Positions 1 to 5,304 of a DNA stretch of 5,811 nt are shown piece after piece; position 1 is the first letter of the stretch, and the number at the start of each line of letters is the position of its first letter. Source of the stretch: Spirochaetaceae bacterium. GTDB lineage: Bacteria > Spirochaetota > Spirochaetia > Treponematales > Breznakiellaceae. Where the stretch lies: assembly GCA_031269165.1 (NCBI GenBank), contig JAISZQ010000046.1, positions 1 through 5,811 on the forward strand, given 5' to 3'. The translations under genes and the position numbers were made by a program. The notes under the pieces were generated by a model that saw nothing but the letters and a program-made list of their open reading frames with translations, ran no database searches and had not been told where the DNA came from.

Positions 1-32
1 GATTGCCGGATTGCCGGATTGCCGGATTGCCG
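1..32. repeat. Tandem octamer array, four copies of GATTGCCG
   Basis: Four perfect head-to-tail copies of GATTGCCG start at the window edge, so the array probably continues upstream. No ORF with recognisable content uses it. It lies about 40 bases downstream of the predicted start site of the leftward promoter at 79-106, so it would be in that transcript's 5' region. Function unknown; slippage-prone short tandem repeats can vary in copy number. Confidence 0.85.
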
Positions 33-78
33 GGAATGGCGTGGTCTGTCTTTTATCCTTGTCAAAGGCATGGGTGTC

Positions 79-106
79 ATTATAGTCTTGTGCGAAAAGT
101 TGTCAA
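79..106 (-). promoter_or_regulatory. Consensus sigma70-type promoter firing leftward out of the window
   Basis: Read on the minus strand, TTGACA (plus 101-106) and TATAAT (plus 79-84) are both perfect consensus hexamers separated by 16 bases. The start site would be near base 72. The transcribed gene lies outside the window. The sequence after the -35, TTGACAACTTTTCGC, closely resembles that of the rightward promoter at 5751. A weaker overlapping plus-strand pair (TTGTCA 59-64, TATAGT 81-86, 16-base spacer) would make the site bidirectional, but nothing shows that it is used. Confidence 0.7.
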
Positions 107-123
107 GGGGGGAATCGCGCGGT

Positions 124-285
124 GCGCGAATGGAAAATGGGGAATTGAAAATGGAAAATGCGTGGGGGATGGAGGCGGCTCGCGGCCTTCTTATCATTTT
201 CCATTTGTTATTTTCCATTCGCGCGAAGCGCGCGACAGGGCGAATGGATAATGGTAAATTGAAAATGGAGAATGTCGTGTTTTGG
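124..285. repeat. Cluster of AATGGAAAATG-type direct and inverted repeats (left flank)
   Basis: Three related copies occur. Copy 1 (124-160) starts GCGCGAATGGAAAATGG and reads plus. Copy 2 (195-224) is its inverted counterpart and ends CCATTCGCGC. Copy 3 (240-285) reads plus and ends AATGTCGTGTTTTGG. Copies 1 and 2 can pair as arms of a long imperfect hairpin. TCCATTCGC (214-222) and GCGAATGGA (240-248) form a 9-bp stem. The plus strand of copies 1 and 3 is almost only G, A and T. Parts recur at 5205-5297: a 16-base stretch of copy 1 is identical, and the last 25 bases of copy 3 recur inverted with one mismatch. This looks like a dispersed non-coding, REP/MITE-like family; short ORFs across it are artefacts. 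Confidence 0.75.
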
Positions 286-317
286 TTTAAAGTTGACACC
301 GCACCGAGAGCGTTTGC

Positions 318-398
318 TTAATGAACAGGGTTCATCAGCCACTGCATAATTTTCGGCAACTCGAAGCCGTCGTCGGGCTTGATTCGTGGTAGCAATTC
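318..398 (-). pseudogene. RAYT-like (Y1/IS200-type transposase-like) gene fragment
   Basis: On the minus strand 381-383 down to 336 encodes IKPDDGFELPKIMQWL, followed by five unrelated residues and a stop at 318-320. The fragment matches 12 of 16 residues of the corresponding stretch of the longer relic at 5305-5583 and the IMQWL helix typical of REP-associated tyrosine transposases. The frame is open to 509, but beyond about 398 I see no family similarity, and that DNA holds the secG promoter, so the upstream part is not a gene. The usual continuation after IMQWL (K..F..RFN..GRTGH.W) is absent. I read it as a decayed internal piece. Boundaries are approximate; the motif match is seen directly, the family name is from memory. 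Confidence 0.55.
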
Positions 399-467
399 CT
401 GAAATTCAGCCGTTTTTTGACGATTGAAAGTAAATGACGTTGCCTTGTCCCCAATTCCTGCGCCCAC

Positions 468-496
468 TGGACAAAAAATTGGGATGGTGTTATACT
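468..496 (+). promoter_or_regulatory. Sigma70-type promoter of the secG-ATPase operon
   Basis: TGGACA (468-473) and TATACT (491-496) each match the consensus at five of six positions, with the ideal 17-base spacer. Transcription would start near base 503, leaving a leader of about 25 bases. The Shine-Dalgarno-like AGGCGGAG (515-522) lies six bases before the secG ATG. No other comparably good promoter is seen before the later genes, so this one probably serves the whole cluster. Confidence 0.7.
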
Positions 497-528
497 TTAA
501 CGTTATCATAGGTTAGGCGGAGTTTTCG

Positions 529-957
529 ATGAGTGTCTTGAATACGATTCTCTTGGTTTTGTTTGTTGTCGTCGCGATATTGTTGATATTACTGGTTCTT
601 GTGCAAAATGAAGAGGGCGACAGTCTGGGCGGGGTCTTTGCGGGTGGAGGCGGTTCGGCGTTTGGTTCCCGTTCCGGTAATATTCTTACCCGCGCGTCCT
701 CGGTGCTGGGCGGTCTTTTTCTGGTGCTGGCATTTGTGATGGCGTTGCTTACCCGCAGTCCCCAAGGGACCGGCGTTGAGGCGGCCGGGCGTGCGCTTAT
801 CACGGACGAGACGCCGGGTTCCGCATGGTGGGACGAAGACGCGGCGAACGCCGGGACGGACGAGACATCGGATGCGGCGACCGACACCACAACGGATGCC
901 GCTACGCCTGGCGTATCAGACGCGCCGGAAGCGGATGGGGCAGCGGAGAGTCCTTAA
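529..957 (+). CDS. secG: Preprotein translocase subunit SecG
   Basis: SecG is the small accessory subunit of the SecYEG inner-membrane channel and assists SecA-driven export. The 142-residue product shows the family layout: TM1 at about residues 4-26 ending in LLVLVQ, a Gly-rich loop with SLGGVFAGGGGSAFGSR (32-48), the conserved LTR (53-55), and TM2 at about 57-75. A hydrophilic tail of some 65 residues (78-142), rich in Ala, Thr, Asp and Glu, follows; it makes the protein longer than the roughly 75-110 residues common for SecG. The ATG start has an SD (AGGCGGAG, 515-522) and lies just behind a good promoter, so it is the first gene of the operon. In many bacteria secG follows tpiA; here a RAYT-like relic and repeats precede it. 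Very confident in the family; the tail is unexplained. Confidence 0.95.
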   Translation: MSVLNTILLVLFVVVAILLILLVLVQNEEGDSLGGVFAGGGGSAFGSRSGNILTRASSVLGGLFLVLAFVMALLTRSPQGTGVEAAGRALITDETPGSAWWDEDAANAGTDETSDAATDTTTDAATPGVSDAPEADGAAESP

Positions 958-982
958 TAAAAGTGAGTAATGGAGGGGCATC

Positions 983-1447
983 ATGTTTCTCAGTGACGTT
1001 TTTTTACCGGAGTTTATTATTCCGGATCTTGAGGCCGAGAACAAAGACGAGGTCTTTGAAGAGATGGTGAGCCATTTCTGTACCGTTATCAAGTCTAACA
1101 AACGGGAAGAGATTCTCGCGGCACTTCGTGAACGTGAGGCGAAGATGTCAACGGGGGTTCATCCGGGGATTGCGATCCCGCACGGAAAAACCGCCGTTGT
1201 CAATCGGTCTTACGGGGTGATGGGCATTTCGCGCGGGGGCATAGACTACGACTCGCTTGACGGAAATCCGGTGTACCTGGTGTTCATGGAGTTGGCACCG
1301 CCGATGGAAGCGGAAAAACATCTGCATCTGTTGCGGCGTATCGCCGAGTTGCTTCGTAACCGGGATTTTTACCATGACTGTCTTGCCGCGAAAAACGCGA
1401 AAGAGGTCTACGAGGTGCTGAAAAAGTATGAGGATACCGAGAAGTGA
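983..1447 (+). CDS. Free-standing PTS EIIA domain protein, fructose/nitrogen (PtsN-like) type
   Basis: EIIA domains of this type (PTS_EIIA_2) accept a phosphoryl group from HPr or NPr and pass it to a sugar permease or act as phosphorylation-dependent regulators. The 154 residues form one complete domain: an N-terminal LSDVFLPEFIIPDL strand/helix, KREEILAALREREAKMSTG (40-58), and the active-site segment HPGIAIPHGK (60-69), in which His67 is the expected phosphorylation site. A later HLHLLRRIAELLRN helix is also typical. No EIIB or EIIC gene is nearby, which favours a regulatory, PtsN-like role over sugar uptake. A strong SD, GGAGGGG (972-978), sits four bases before the ATG and 25 bases after secG. 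The 3' end overlaps the next gene by four bases (GTGA), suggesting translational coupling. Family certain; the partner proteins cannot be told from sequence. Confidence 0.93.
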   Translation: MFLSDVFLPEFIIPDLEAENKDEVFEEMVSHFCTVIKSNKREEILAALREREAKMSTGVHPGIAIPHGKTAVVNRSYGVMGISRGGIDYDSLDGNPVYLVFMELAPPMEAEKHLHLLRRIAELLRNRDFYHDCLAAKNAKEVYEVLKKYEDTEK

Positions 1448-1755
1448 GCGATTCGGATCAGACGTTCCAGCAGTTGCTGGAGGTTGAAAAAGAGGCCGCT
1501 TCCGTTGTGGAGGATGCGCGGGCGAAGGCCGGCGCGATGATCGCCGAGGCGGATCGCAAGGCGCGTTTGTCCTACAACGACCGATATAAGGATGCCGTCG
1601 CGGCGTTGAACAAGGAACGGGAAGCGGCGTTGGCGAAACTCAAGGACGATTACGATGACGAGTTGGCCTGTTACCAAAAAGAACTGGATGCGCAGGTCTT
1701 GAACGTGGGCGCTTTTAATACCATGGCACGCGCGTTTTTCCTCGGCGCGGTATAG
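1444..1755 (+). CDS. V/A-type ATP synthase subunit H/G-like peripheral-stalk protein
   Basis: The 103-residue product is almost entirely one charged coiled coil (about residues 8-85). The heptad-rich opening LLEVEKEAASVVEDARAKAG (11-30) followed by MIAEADRKAR is typical of the archaeal/bacterial V-type ATPase subunit H (AhaH/NtpF, related to eukaryotic G). These proteins pair with subunit E to form the stator stalk that ties the catalytic head to subunit I. The start is GTG at 1444 inside the GTGA overlap with the EIIA stop; GAGGA (1430-1434) is a plausible SD nine bases upstream. The next gene, subunit C, starts 20 bases after the stop, which supports the assignment. Coiled coils match many families by composition, so similarity alone is weaker here than context. 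The hydrophobic C-terminal end (FNTMARAFFLGAV) is notable. Confidence 0.75.
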   Translation: MSDSDQTFQQLLEVEKEAASVVEDARAKAGAMIAEADRKARLSYNDRYKDAVAALNKEREAALAKLKDDYDDELACYQKELDAQVLNVGAFNTMARAFFLGAV

Positions 1756-1762
1756 CGGGAGC

Positions 1763-1770
1763 GGGGAGAG
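1763..1770 (+). promoter_or_regulatory. Ribosome binding site fixing the subunit C start
   Basis: GGGGAGAG lies five bases before the ATG at 1776 and directly follows the stop of the upstream gene. It supports this ATG as the start; the GTG at 1772 is out of frame. Confidence 0.7.
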
Positions 1771-1775
1771 CGTGT

Positions 1776-2711
1776 ATGAAGGGCGCGAGGGCGTATCTAT
1801 ATGCGAAAGCATGCGGGATAATCGCCCGGTCTTTTGTCGAGGGCCGCGTCAACCGTCTCGCCGCCGTGTCCGGTACCAAAGCGTTTGAGGATCTGGTTTT
1901 CGGCGATGCCGTTTCCGGTGAAACGGGCGCGACAATGACCATCGACGCTATTGAAAAGCGGCTTGGACAGCGCGAAGACGAAGCCATCGCAAAAATTAGC
2001 AAATCGTTTCCCCATTCAGAGCCGCCCGCACTCTTCCAGATGCTCGTGAAAGGCGATCGTTATGGACAGGTTGTCTCGGACGAAGCCGCGGCTCGTGGTG
2101 ATGCCGATGATGAAAACGGCGAGTCATCCATAACGCGGGACATAAGCGGCATTGCCCGGCAGAACAGCGCGTATTACACGGCTCTCTGGCACGAACTGGA
2201 GAAGACGCCCCTTTCCGACCGGAGATTTATCACCAACATCATCGCCGAGGAAATACGTCTCAAAAACGCGGCGTGGGCGTTGCGGCTCCGGGTCTACTAT
2301 TCTCTGTCCCCCGAACAGATCAAGGCGTTTCTGATCATGATCAAACCGGGAAAAAACAAGCCGACGCTCTACGCCGACGCGCTGAAATCGCTTGAACCGG
2401 ATATCGAGGAGGAGGCCCAGTGGCACAGTTGGCGGCTCTGGAAATACGTCAACAAGCCGGTATCCAGCCAATACTGGAAGATCGACCCGCGTTTCTTCCA
2501 AAATCAGGCCTCCCTCTACCTCTACCGTCTTGCGCGGAAGGCGTTACGCAGAAGCCCTTTTACCCTCGATACGGCGTGTTGCTTTATCAAGTTACAGCAG
2601 TTTGAAAAGGAAGTTCTTACCTCTGTCGCGGAAGCCGTCCGGCTTGGACTGACCGGCGCGGACGCGCTGGAGATTCTCGGTCTGTCTGGCCCTCTTCGGG
2701 GGAATGGATAA
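1776..2711 (+). CDS. ntpC: V/A-type ATP synthase subunit C (AC39/d-like central-stalk connector)
   Basis: Subunit C caps the membrane rotor ring and connects it to the central shaft of V/A-type ATPases. The 311-residue soluble protein has no signal peptide or membrane segment. Family features seen: ALFQMLVKGDRYGQV (85-99), the helix EIRLKNAAWALRLRVYYSL (159-177) resembling the family pattern E..L.N....LR...YGLS, and the C-terminal helix with LQQFEKEVLTSVAEAVRLGL (273-292), a characteristic AC39 segment. An acidic low-complexity linker (about 102-121) interrupts the N-terminal half. Length is slightly below the roughly 330-360 usual for the family. It follows the H-like gene and precedes subunit I. 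Its stop TAA overlaps by one base an ATG at 2711 that leads nowhere (see findings). The coding strand here becomes C-rich, unlike secG. The symbol follows the Enterococcus nomenclature. Confidence 0.87.
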   Translation: MKGARAYLYAKACGIIARSFVEGRVNRLAAVSGTKAFEDLVFGDAVSGETGATMTIDAIEKRLGQREDEAIAKISKSFPHSEPPALFQMLVKGDRYGQVVSDEAAARGDADDENGESSITRDISGIARQNSAYYTALWHELEKTPLSDRRFITNIIAEEIRLKNAAWALRLRVYYSLSPEQIKAFLIMIKPGKNKPTLYADALKSLEPDIEEEAQWHSWRLWKYVNKPVSSQYWKIDPRFFQNQASLYLYRLARKALRRSPFTLDTACCFIKLQQFEKEVLTSVAEAVRLGLTGADALEILGLSGPLRGNG

Positions 2712-2767
2712 TGTCGGGACTTGGAGAACGCGTGTTTTACTCCGCGATGCTCCCTTTTCCGCCGTGA
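2711..2767 (+). pseudogene. Orphan coupled start: possible 5' remnant of a lost gene
   Basis: An ATG overlaps the subunit C stop by one base (TAATG), with GGGGGA (2698-2703) at SD distance. The frame reads MSGLGERVFYSAMLPFPP and then stops at 2765-2767. Just after it the sequence becomes G-rich and repeat-like. The start signals look genuine, but the 18-residue peptide resembles no ATPase subunit I know. It may be the truncated head of a gene once between C and I, or chance. Confidence 0.3.
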
Positions 2768-2879
2768 TGGGGGGCGTTGCGGGGGGCGAGCCACCCGTAG
2801 AGGGGGATAGCGTAAGCCCCTAAGCGTAAGCGGCGGGCTGGAGCGAAGGGGGAGACTTCCCCCTCCTTAATTTATAAGG
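2768..2879. repeat. Repeat-like spacer with two hairpins between subunit C and subunit I genes
   Basis: The spacer holds GGGGGCGTTGC (2770-2780), which recurs in the hairpin at 5094-5104, and a doubled GCGTAAGC. Near its end lies a perfect 7-bp stem AGGGGGA-GACT-TCCCCCT (2847-2864), followed at once by CCTTA-ATTTA-TAAGG (2865-2879), a 5-bp stem. No U-run follows the first stem, so a standard terminator is unlikely. The hairpins could act as a processing site or 5' stabiliser that alters the yield of subunit I relative to upstream genes, or may just be a dispersed repeat. No coding content is visible. Confidence 0.5.
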
Positions 2880-2894
2880 TATACTAAGAGGACT

Positions 2895-4955
2895 ATGTTC
2901 AGACCGGTCAAAATGAAGCAACTCGTCATCACGCTTCTCGCGCAGGACGTTGACGCAGTGATCAAATTCCTCGGCAGAAACGGCAGGATGCAGTTGTCCC
3001 GCATAAACGCCTCGCCGGACGATGCCGCCGAGAGAGAACGGACGCCGCCCGCGAAAATCAATGAAGAATGTCCGTCCTACCTTACCGCGCTTGAACATCT
3101 GAAAAAGGCCGCCTGCGGTATCGGGGTGGATCTTCCTTCTGAGCCTTTTGCCGCGACCGAGCCGCCTTCCGATTCCGATATACGATTGTCCTTTGCCATA
3201 GCGGACGAGGTTGAGACACTCGAGCAAGACGAATATGAGGCGAATCTCAAACGGGAGCGTCTTGAAAACGCAATCGCCGCCCTCTCCGAGTTTTCCGGCG
3301 TGGGCAGCCCTATTTCCAGCCTGAAAGACCTGTCGTTCCTCAATCTCCGTGTCGGAAAAGTAGAACCCCAAAAACAGGAGGCGCTGAAACAAAATCTGGG
3401 AAACCGGGCCGTGGTCATCCCTCTGGGCGAAGACGGCGGCGACATCCTTGCCGTCTCCTCGAAAAAAGGCCGGTTCGCGCTCGACTCGGAACTTACCAAA
3501 CAGGATTTTTCCCCGGTACCGTTGCCGGAAGATACCGACACGCCGGACGACACGTTGCGCGAACTCCGCGCCGAGCTCCGGGAAACGGTCGTCCGGCTTG
3601 AAAGGATCGCCGCCGAAAAAAAGAGTTTTGCGGCCAAACACGGTGATTCGATCCGCGCGCTGTACGCCTCATCTCTCATGGCAAAGATCATGGACGAGGT
3701 AAAGTCTCGGTTCACGGCGACATCTTCCGCATTCCAGATAAAAGGCTGGGTCGAAGCGCCGGAAGCCAAGCCGCTTGCGCGGGAACTCTCCCACCTGACC
3801 GAGGGCAGGGCGGCGATACGCGCGTTTGATCCGCACGAGGTGGCCCGTGTCGCCACCGGAGAAGAAAAGATACCCGTCGCGCTCCAGCATGGAAAATTTG
3901 CCAAAACCTTTCAGCCCCTCGTCCTCTCCTACGGCGCGCCCCTTTACGGCACCATCGACCCGACCCCAATCACTGCCTTCTTCTTCGCGCTCCTCTTCGC
4001 CATCATGTTCGGCGACGTGGGACAAGGCGCGGTGCTCTTTCTCTTGGGGCTGCTCTTCGGCTCCAAGCGGGGATCGGCAAAGTTCCCCGGCATGCAAGCC
4101 TATGCGGGGCCACTCAAAGCCATCGGGCCGCTCTCGATGGTTACCGGCCTCCTCTACGGCGGCGTTTTCGCCAACGAGACCCTGCTCGAAAAACCGACCG
4201 CTGCCGTCACCGCCTTCCTCGCCGACACTGCGTTTGGCCGTACTTTAGGCATTGTCGAAACCGAACGTCTCTTGAACCTCATGCCGGACAAAGATAACAT
4301 CGGCAAAATCTTCATGTTCTTCGGCTTCACCGTCGCTATCGGTATCATTCTCAACTCGATCGGTATCATCCTCTTTGTGATGAACAACATCGCAATGCGC
4401 CGCTATGACAAAGCCCTCTTCTCTCGAAACGGTATCGCCGGCATCTGCTTCTTCTGGTACGCCGTCTCGATCGGCGTCCGCGCAATCATCCAGAAAAGCG
4501 CCTTCGTGTTTACCTCCGTGGATATGATCTGCCTCATCGTTCCCGTCTTCTTCATCGTCTCAGGCCCCCTCATCTGGAACATCATCACCGCGAGACGGCC
4601 CCTCTTCCCCGAAGGCGTGTTCCCATTCTTCATGGAAGGCGTCGTTGGCATACTGGAGACCCTCTCCGGCTACATCTCTAACACCGTCAGTTTCCTCCGT
4701 GTCGGCGCGTTCGCCCTGTCGCACACCATTCTCTCCTTCATTATCTTCACGATGGCCGAAAAAGTCAGTCACGCGATGCTCGGCGGCCTCTGGCAAACCG
4801 TCATATTCCTCGTCGGCAACGTGATCATCATTCTTCTCGAAGCAATGATCGTCGCCATTCAGGTCGTCCGTCTGCAATACTATGAGTTTTTCAGCAAGTT
4901 CTTCACCGAAACCGGTGCCGAGTTCAAACCCTTCCGGTTCAAGAAAGCCGCGTAG
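2895..4955 (+). CDS. ntpI: V/A-type ATP synthase subunit I (a-type membrane stator)
   Basis: Subunit I forms the ion half-channels next to the rotor ring and anchors the peripheral stalks. The 686-residue length is normal. The N-terminal half is cytosolic, with coiled coils near 105-135 and 218-272 and the GWVE motif (284-287). The membrane half begins after IDPTP (354-358), followed by GDVGQG (373-378) and about eight predicted TM segments between 359 and 660. SFLRVGAFALSH holds Arg602, the expected essential arginine of the ion path. The end, LQYYEFFSKFF...FKPF, is typical. The first ATG gives MFRPVKMKQLVI, which fits the family start; its AGAGGA (2887-2892) lies only two bases from the ATG, closer than usual. 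Met7 at 2913 has no SD. No ring subunit K gene follows, although K usually does. Codons are C-ending, unlike secG. Confidence 0.95.
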   Translation: MFRPVKMKQLVITLLAQDVDAVIKFLGRNGRMQLSRINASPDDAAERERTPPAKINEECPSYLTALEHLKKAACGIGVDLPSEPFAATEPPSDSDIRLSFAIADEVETLEQDEYEANLKRERLENAIAALSEFSGVGSPISSLKDLSFLNLRVGKVEPQKQEALKQNLGNRAVVIPLGEDGGDILAVSSKKGRFALDSELTKQDFSPVPLPEDTDTPDDTLRELRAELRETVVRLERIAAEKKSFAAKHGDSIRALYASSLMAKIMDEVKSRFTATSSAFQIKGWVEAPEAKPLARELSHLTEGRAAIRAFDPHEVARVATGEEKIPVALQHGKFAKTFQPLVLSYGAPLYGTIDPTPITAFFFALLFAIMFGDVGQGAVLFLLGLLFGSKRGSAKFPGMQAYAGPLKAIGPLSMVTGLLYGGVFANETLLEKPTAAVTAFLADTAFGRTLGIVETERLLNLMPDKDNIGKIFMFFGFTVAIGIILNSIGIILFVMNNIAMRRYDKALFSRNGIAGICFFWYAVSIGVRAIIQKSAFVFTSVDMICLIVPVFFIVSGPLIWNIITARRPLFPEGVFPFFMEGVVGILETLSGYISNTVSFLRVGAFALSHTILSFIIFTMAEKVSHAMLGGLWQTVIFLVGNVIIILLEAMIVAIQVVRLQYYEFFSKFFTETGAEFKPFRFKKAA

Positions 4956-5016
4956 AATCAGATGAGCCTGTTCCAAAACCTCATGTTGCGGTAGAGGGGT
5001 AGATTTCTCCTTGAGG

Positions 5017-5033
5017 CCATCGTTGGGCGATGG
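5017..5033 (+). terminator. Weak hairpin after subunit I, possible terminator
   Basis: CCATCG-TTGGG-CGATGG is a perfect 6-bp stem 62 bases after the subunit I stop, followed by TTTGCCGTCTT, which is only partly T-rich. It is the nearest downstream candidate for ending the operon transcript, but it is weak by rho-independent standards. Confidence 0.3.
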
Positions 5034-5085
5034 TTTGCCGTCTTGGGGTGGGAACATTGAGGCTGTCTGTGATGCCGTTTTTGTT

Positions 5086-5116
5086 GGCTAACCGGGGGCG
5101 TTGCCCCTGGTTAGCC
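5086..5116. repeat. Strong 14-bp GC-rich hairpin downstream of the operon
   Basis: GGCTAACCGGGGGC (5086-5099) pairs with GCCCCTGGTTAGCC (5103-5116) around a GTT loop; 13 of 14 pairs are Watson-Crick and the other is G-T. The only T-run (TTTTT, 5078-5082) precedes the stem on the plus strand, and the minus strand has no T-run after it, so this is not a canonical terminator in either direction. It could still block exonucleases at the 3' end of the operon transcript. Its GGGGGCGTTGC core recurs at 2770-2780. Confidence 0.6.
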
Positions 5117-5204
5117 GGGCGGGAACACGGAGGAAAATGTGAATTGGGGCGAAAAAGGCGTTTCCGGCCCTAATCCAGCCTGGCGGGGGCTGCCCCACCC
5201 CTAC

Positions 5205-5297
5205 GGGGAATTGAAAATGGGAAATGGAGAATGGAAAATGATAGGAAGGGAACGCGCCATCTCCAAAACACGACATTATCCATTTTCCATTCGCGCC
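5205..5297. repeat. AATGGAAAATG-type repeat cluster (right flank)
   Basis: GGGGAATTGAAAATGG (5205-5220) is identical to 139-154 and begins a plus-strand G/A/T-only tract to about 5240. An inverted unit follows at 5263-5297, starting CCAAAACACGACATT and ending CCATTCGCGCC. Its first 25 bases are the reverse complement of 261-285 with one mismatch, and its last part matches 210-224 in the same orientation. The inner number of CCATTTTC-like units differs between copies. The unit ends close to where the neighbouring RAYT-like frame loses its family similarity. Confidence 0.75.
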
Positions 5298-5304
5298 ACG
5301 CGCG

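Noticed and set aside
1..32. GATTGCCG copies as part of a CRISPR array
   Set aside because: The units are eight bases, contiguous and without spacers; it is a simple tandem repeat.
3..321. Two overlapping plus-strand frames of 82 and 100 codons in the left flank
   Set aside because: They read through the tandem octamer and the G/A/T-rich repeats and show no domain-like content.
293..322. TTGACA at 293-298 with CTTAAT at 317-322 as a plus-strand promoter
   Set aside because: The -10 matches only four of six with an 18-base spacer, no gene begins nearby on that strand, and a better promoter lies just before secG.
2880..2885. TATACT as a -10 box giving subunit I its own promoter
   Set aside because: No -35-like hexamer lies at the right distance (TTCCCC at 2857-2862... 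region) and the start site would fall at the ATG, making the SD pointless.
2820..3904. Long minus-strand frames (273 and 275 codons) opposite subunit I
   Set aside because: They are antisense to a clear subunit I gene, rich in Arg and Ser as expected for shadow frames of GC-rich DNA, and have no recognised motif.
4962..4994. Short plus-strand frame MSLFQNLMLR after subunit I as a remnant of the ring subunit K
   Set aside because: Ten residues with no resemblance to the Gly-rich K start; too short to support anything.
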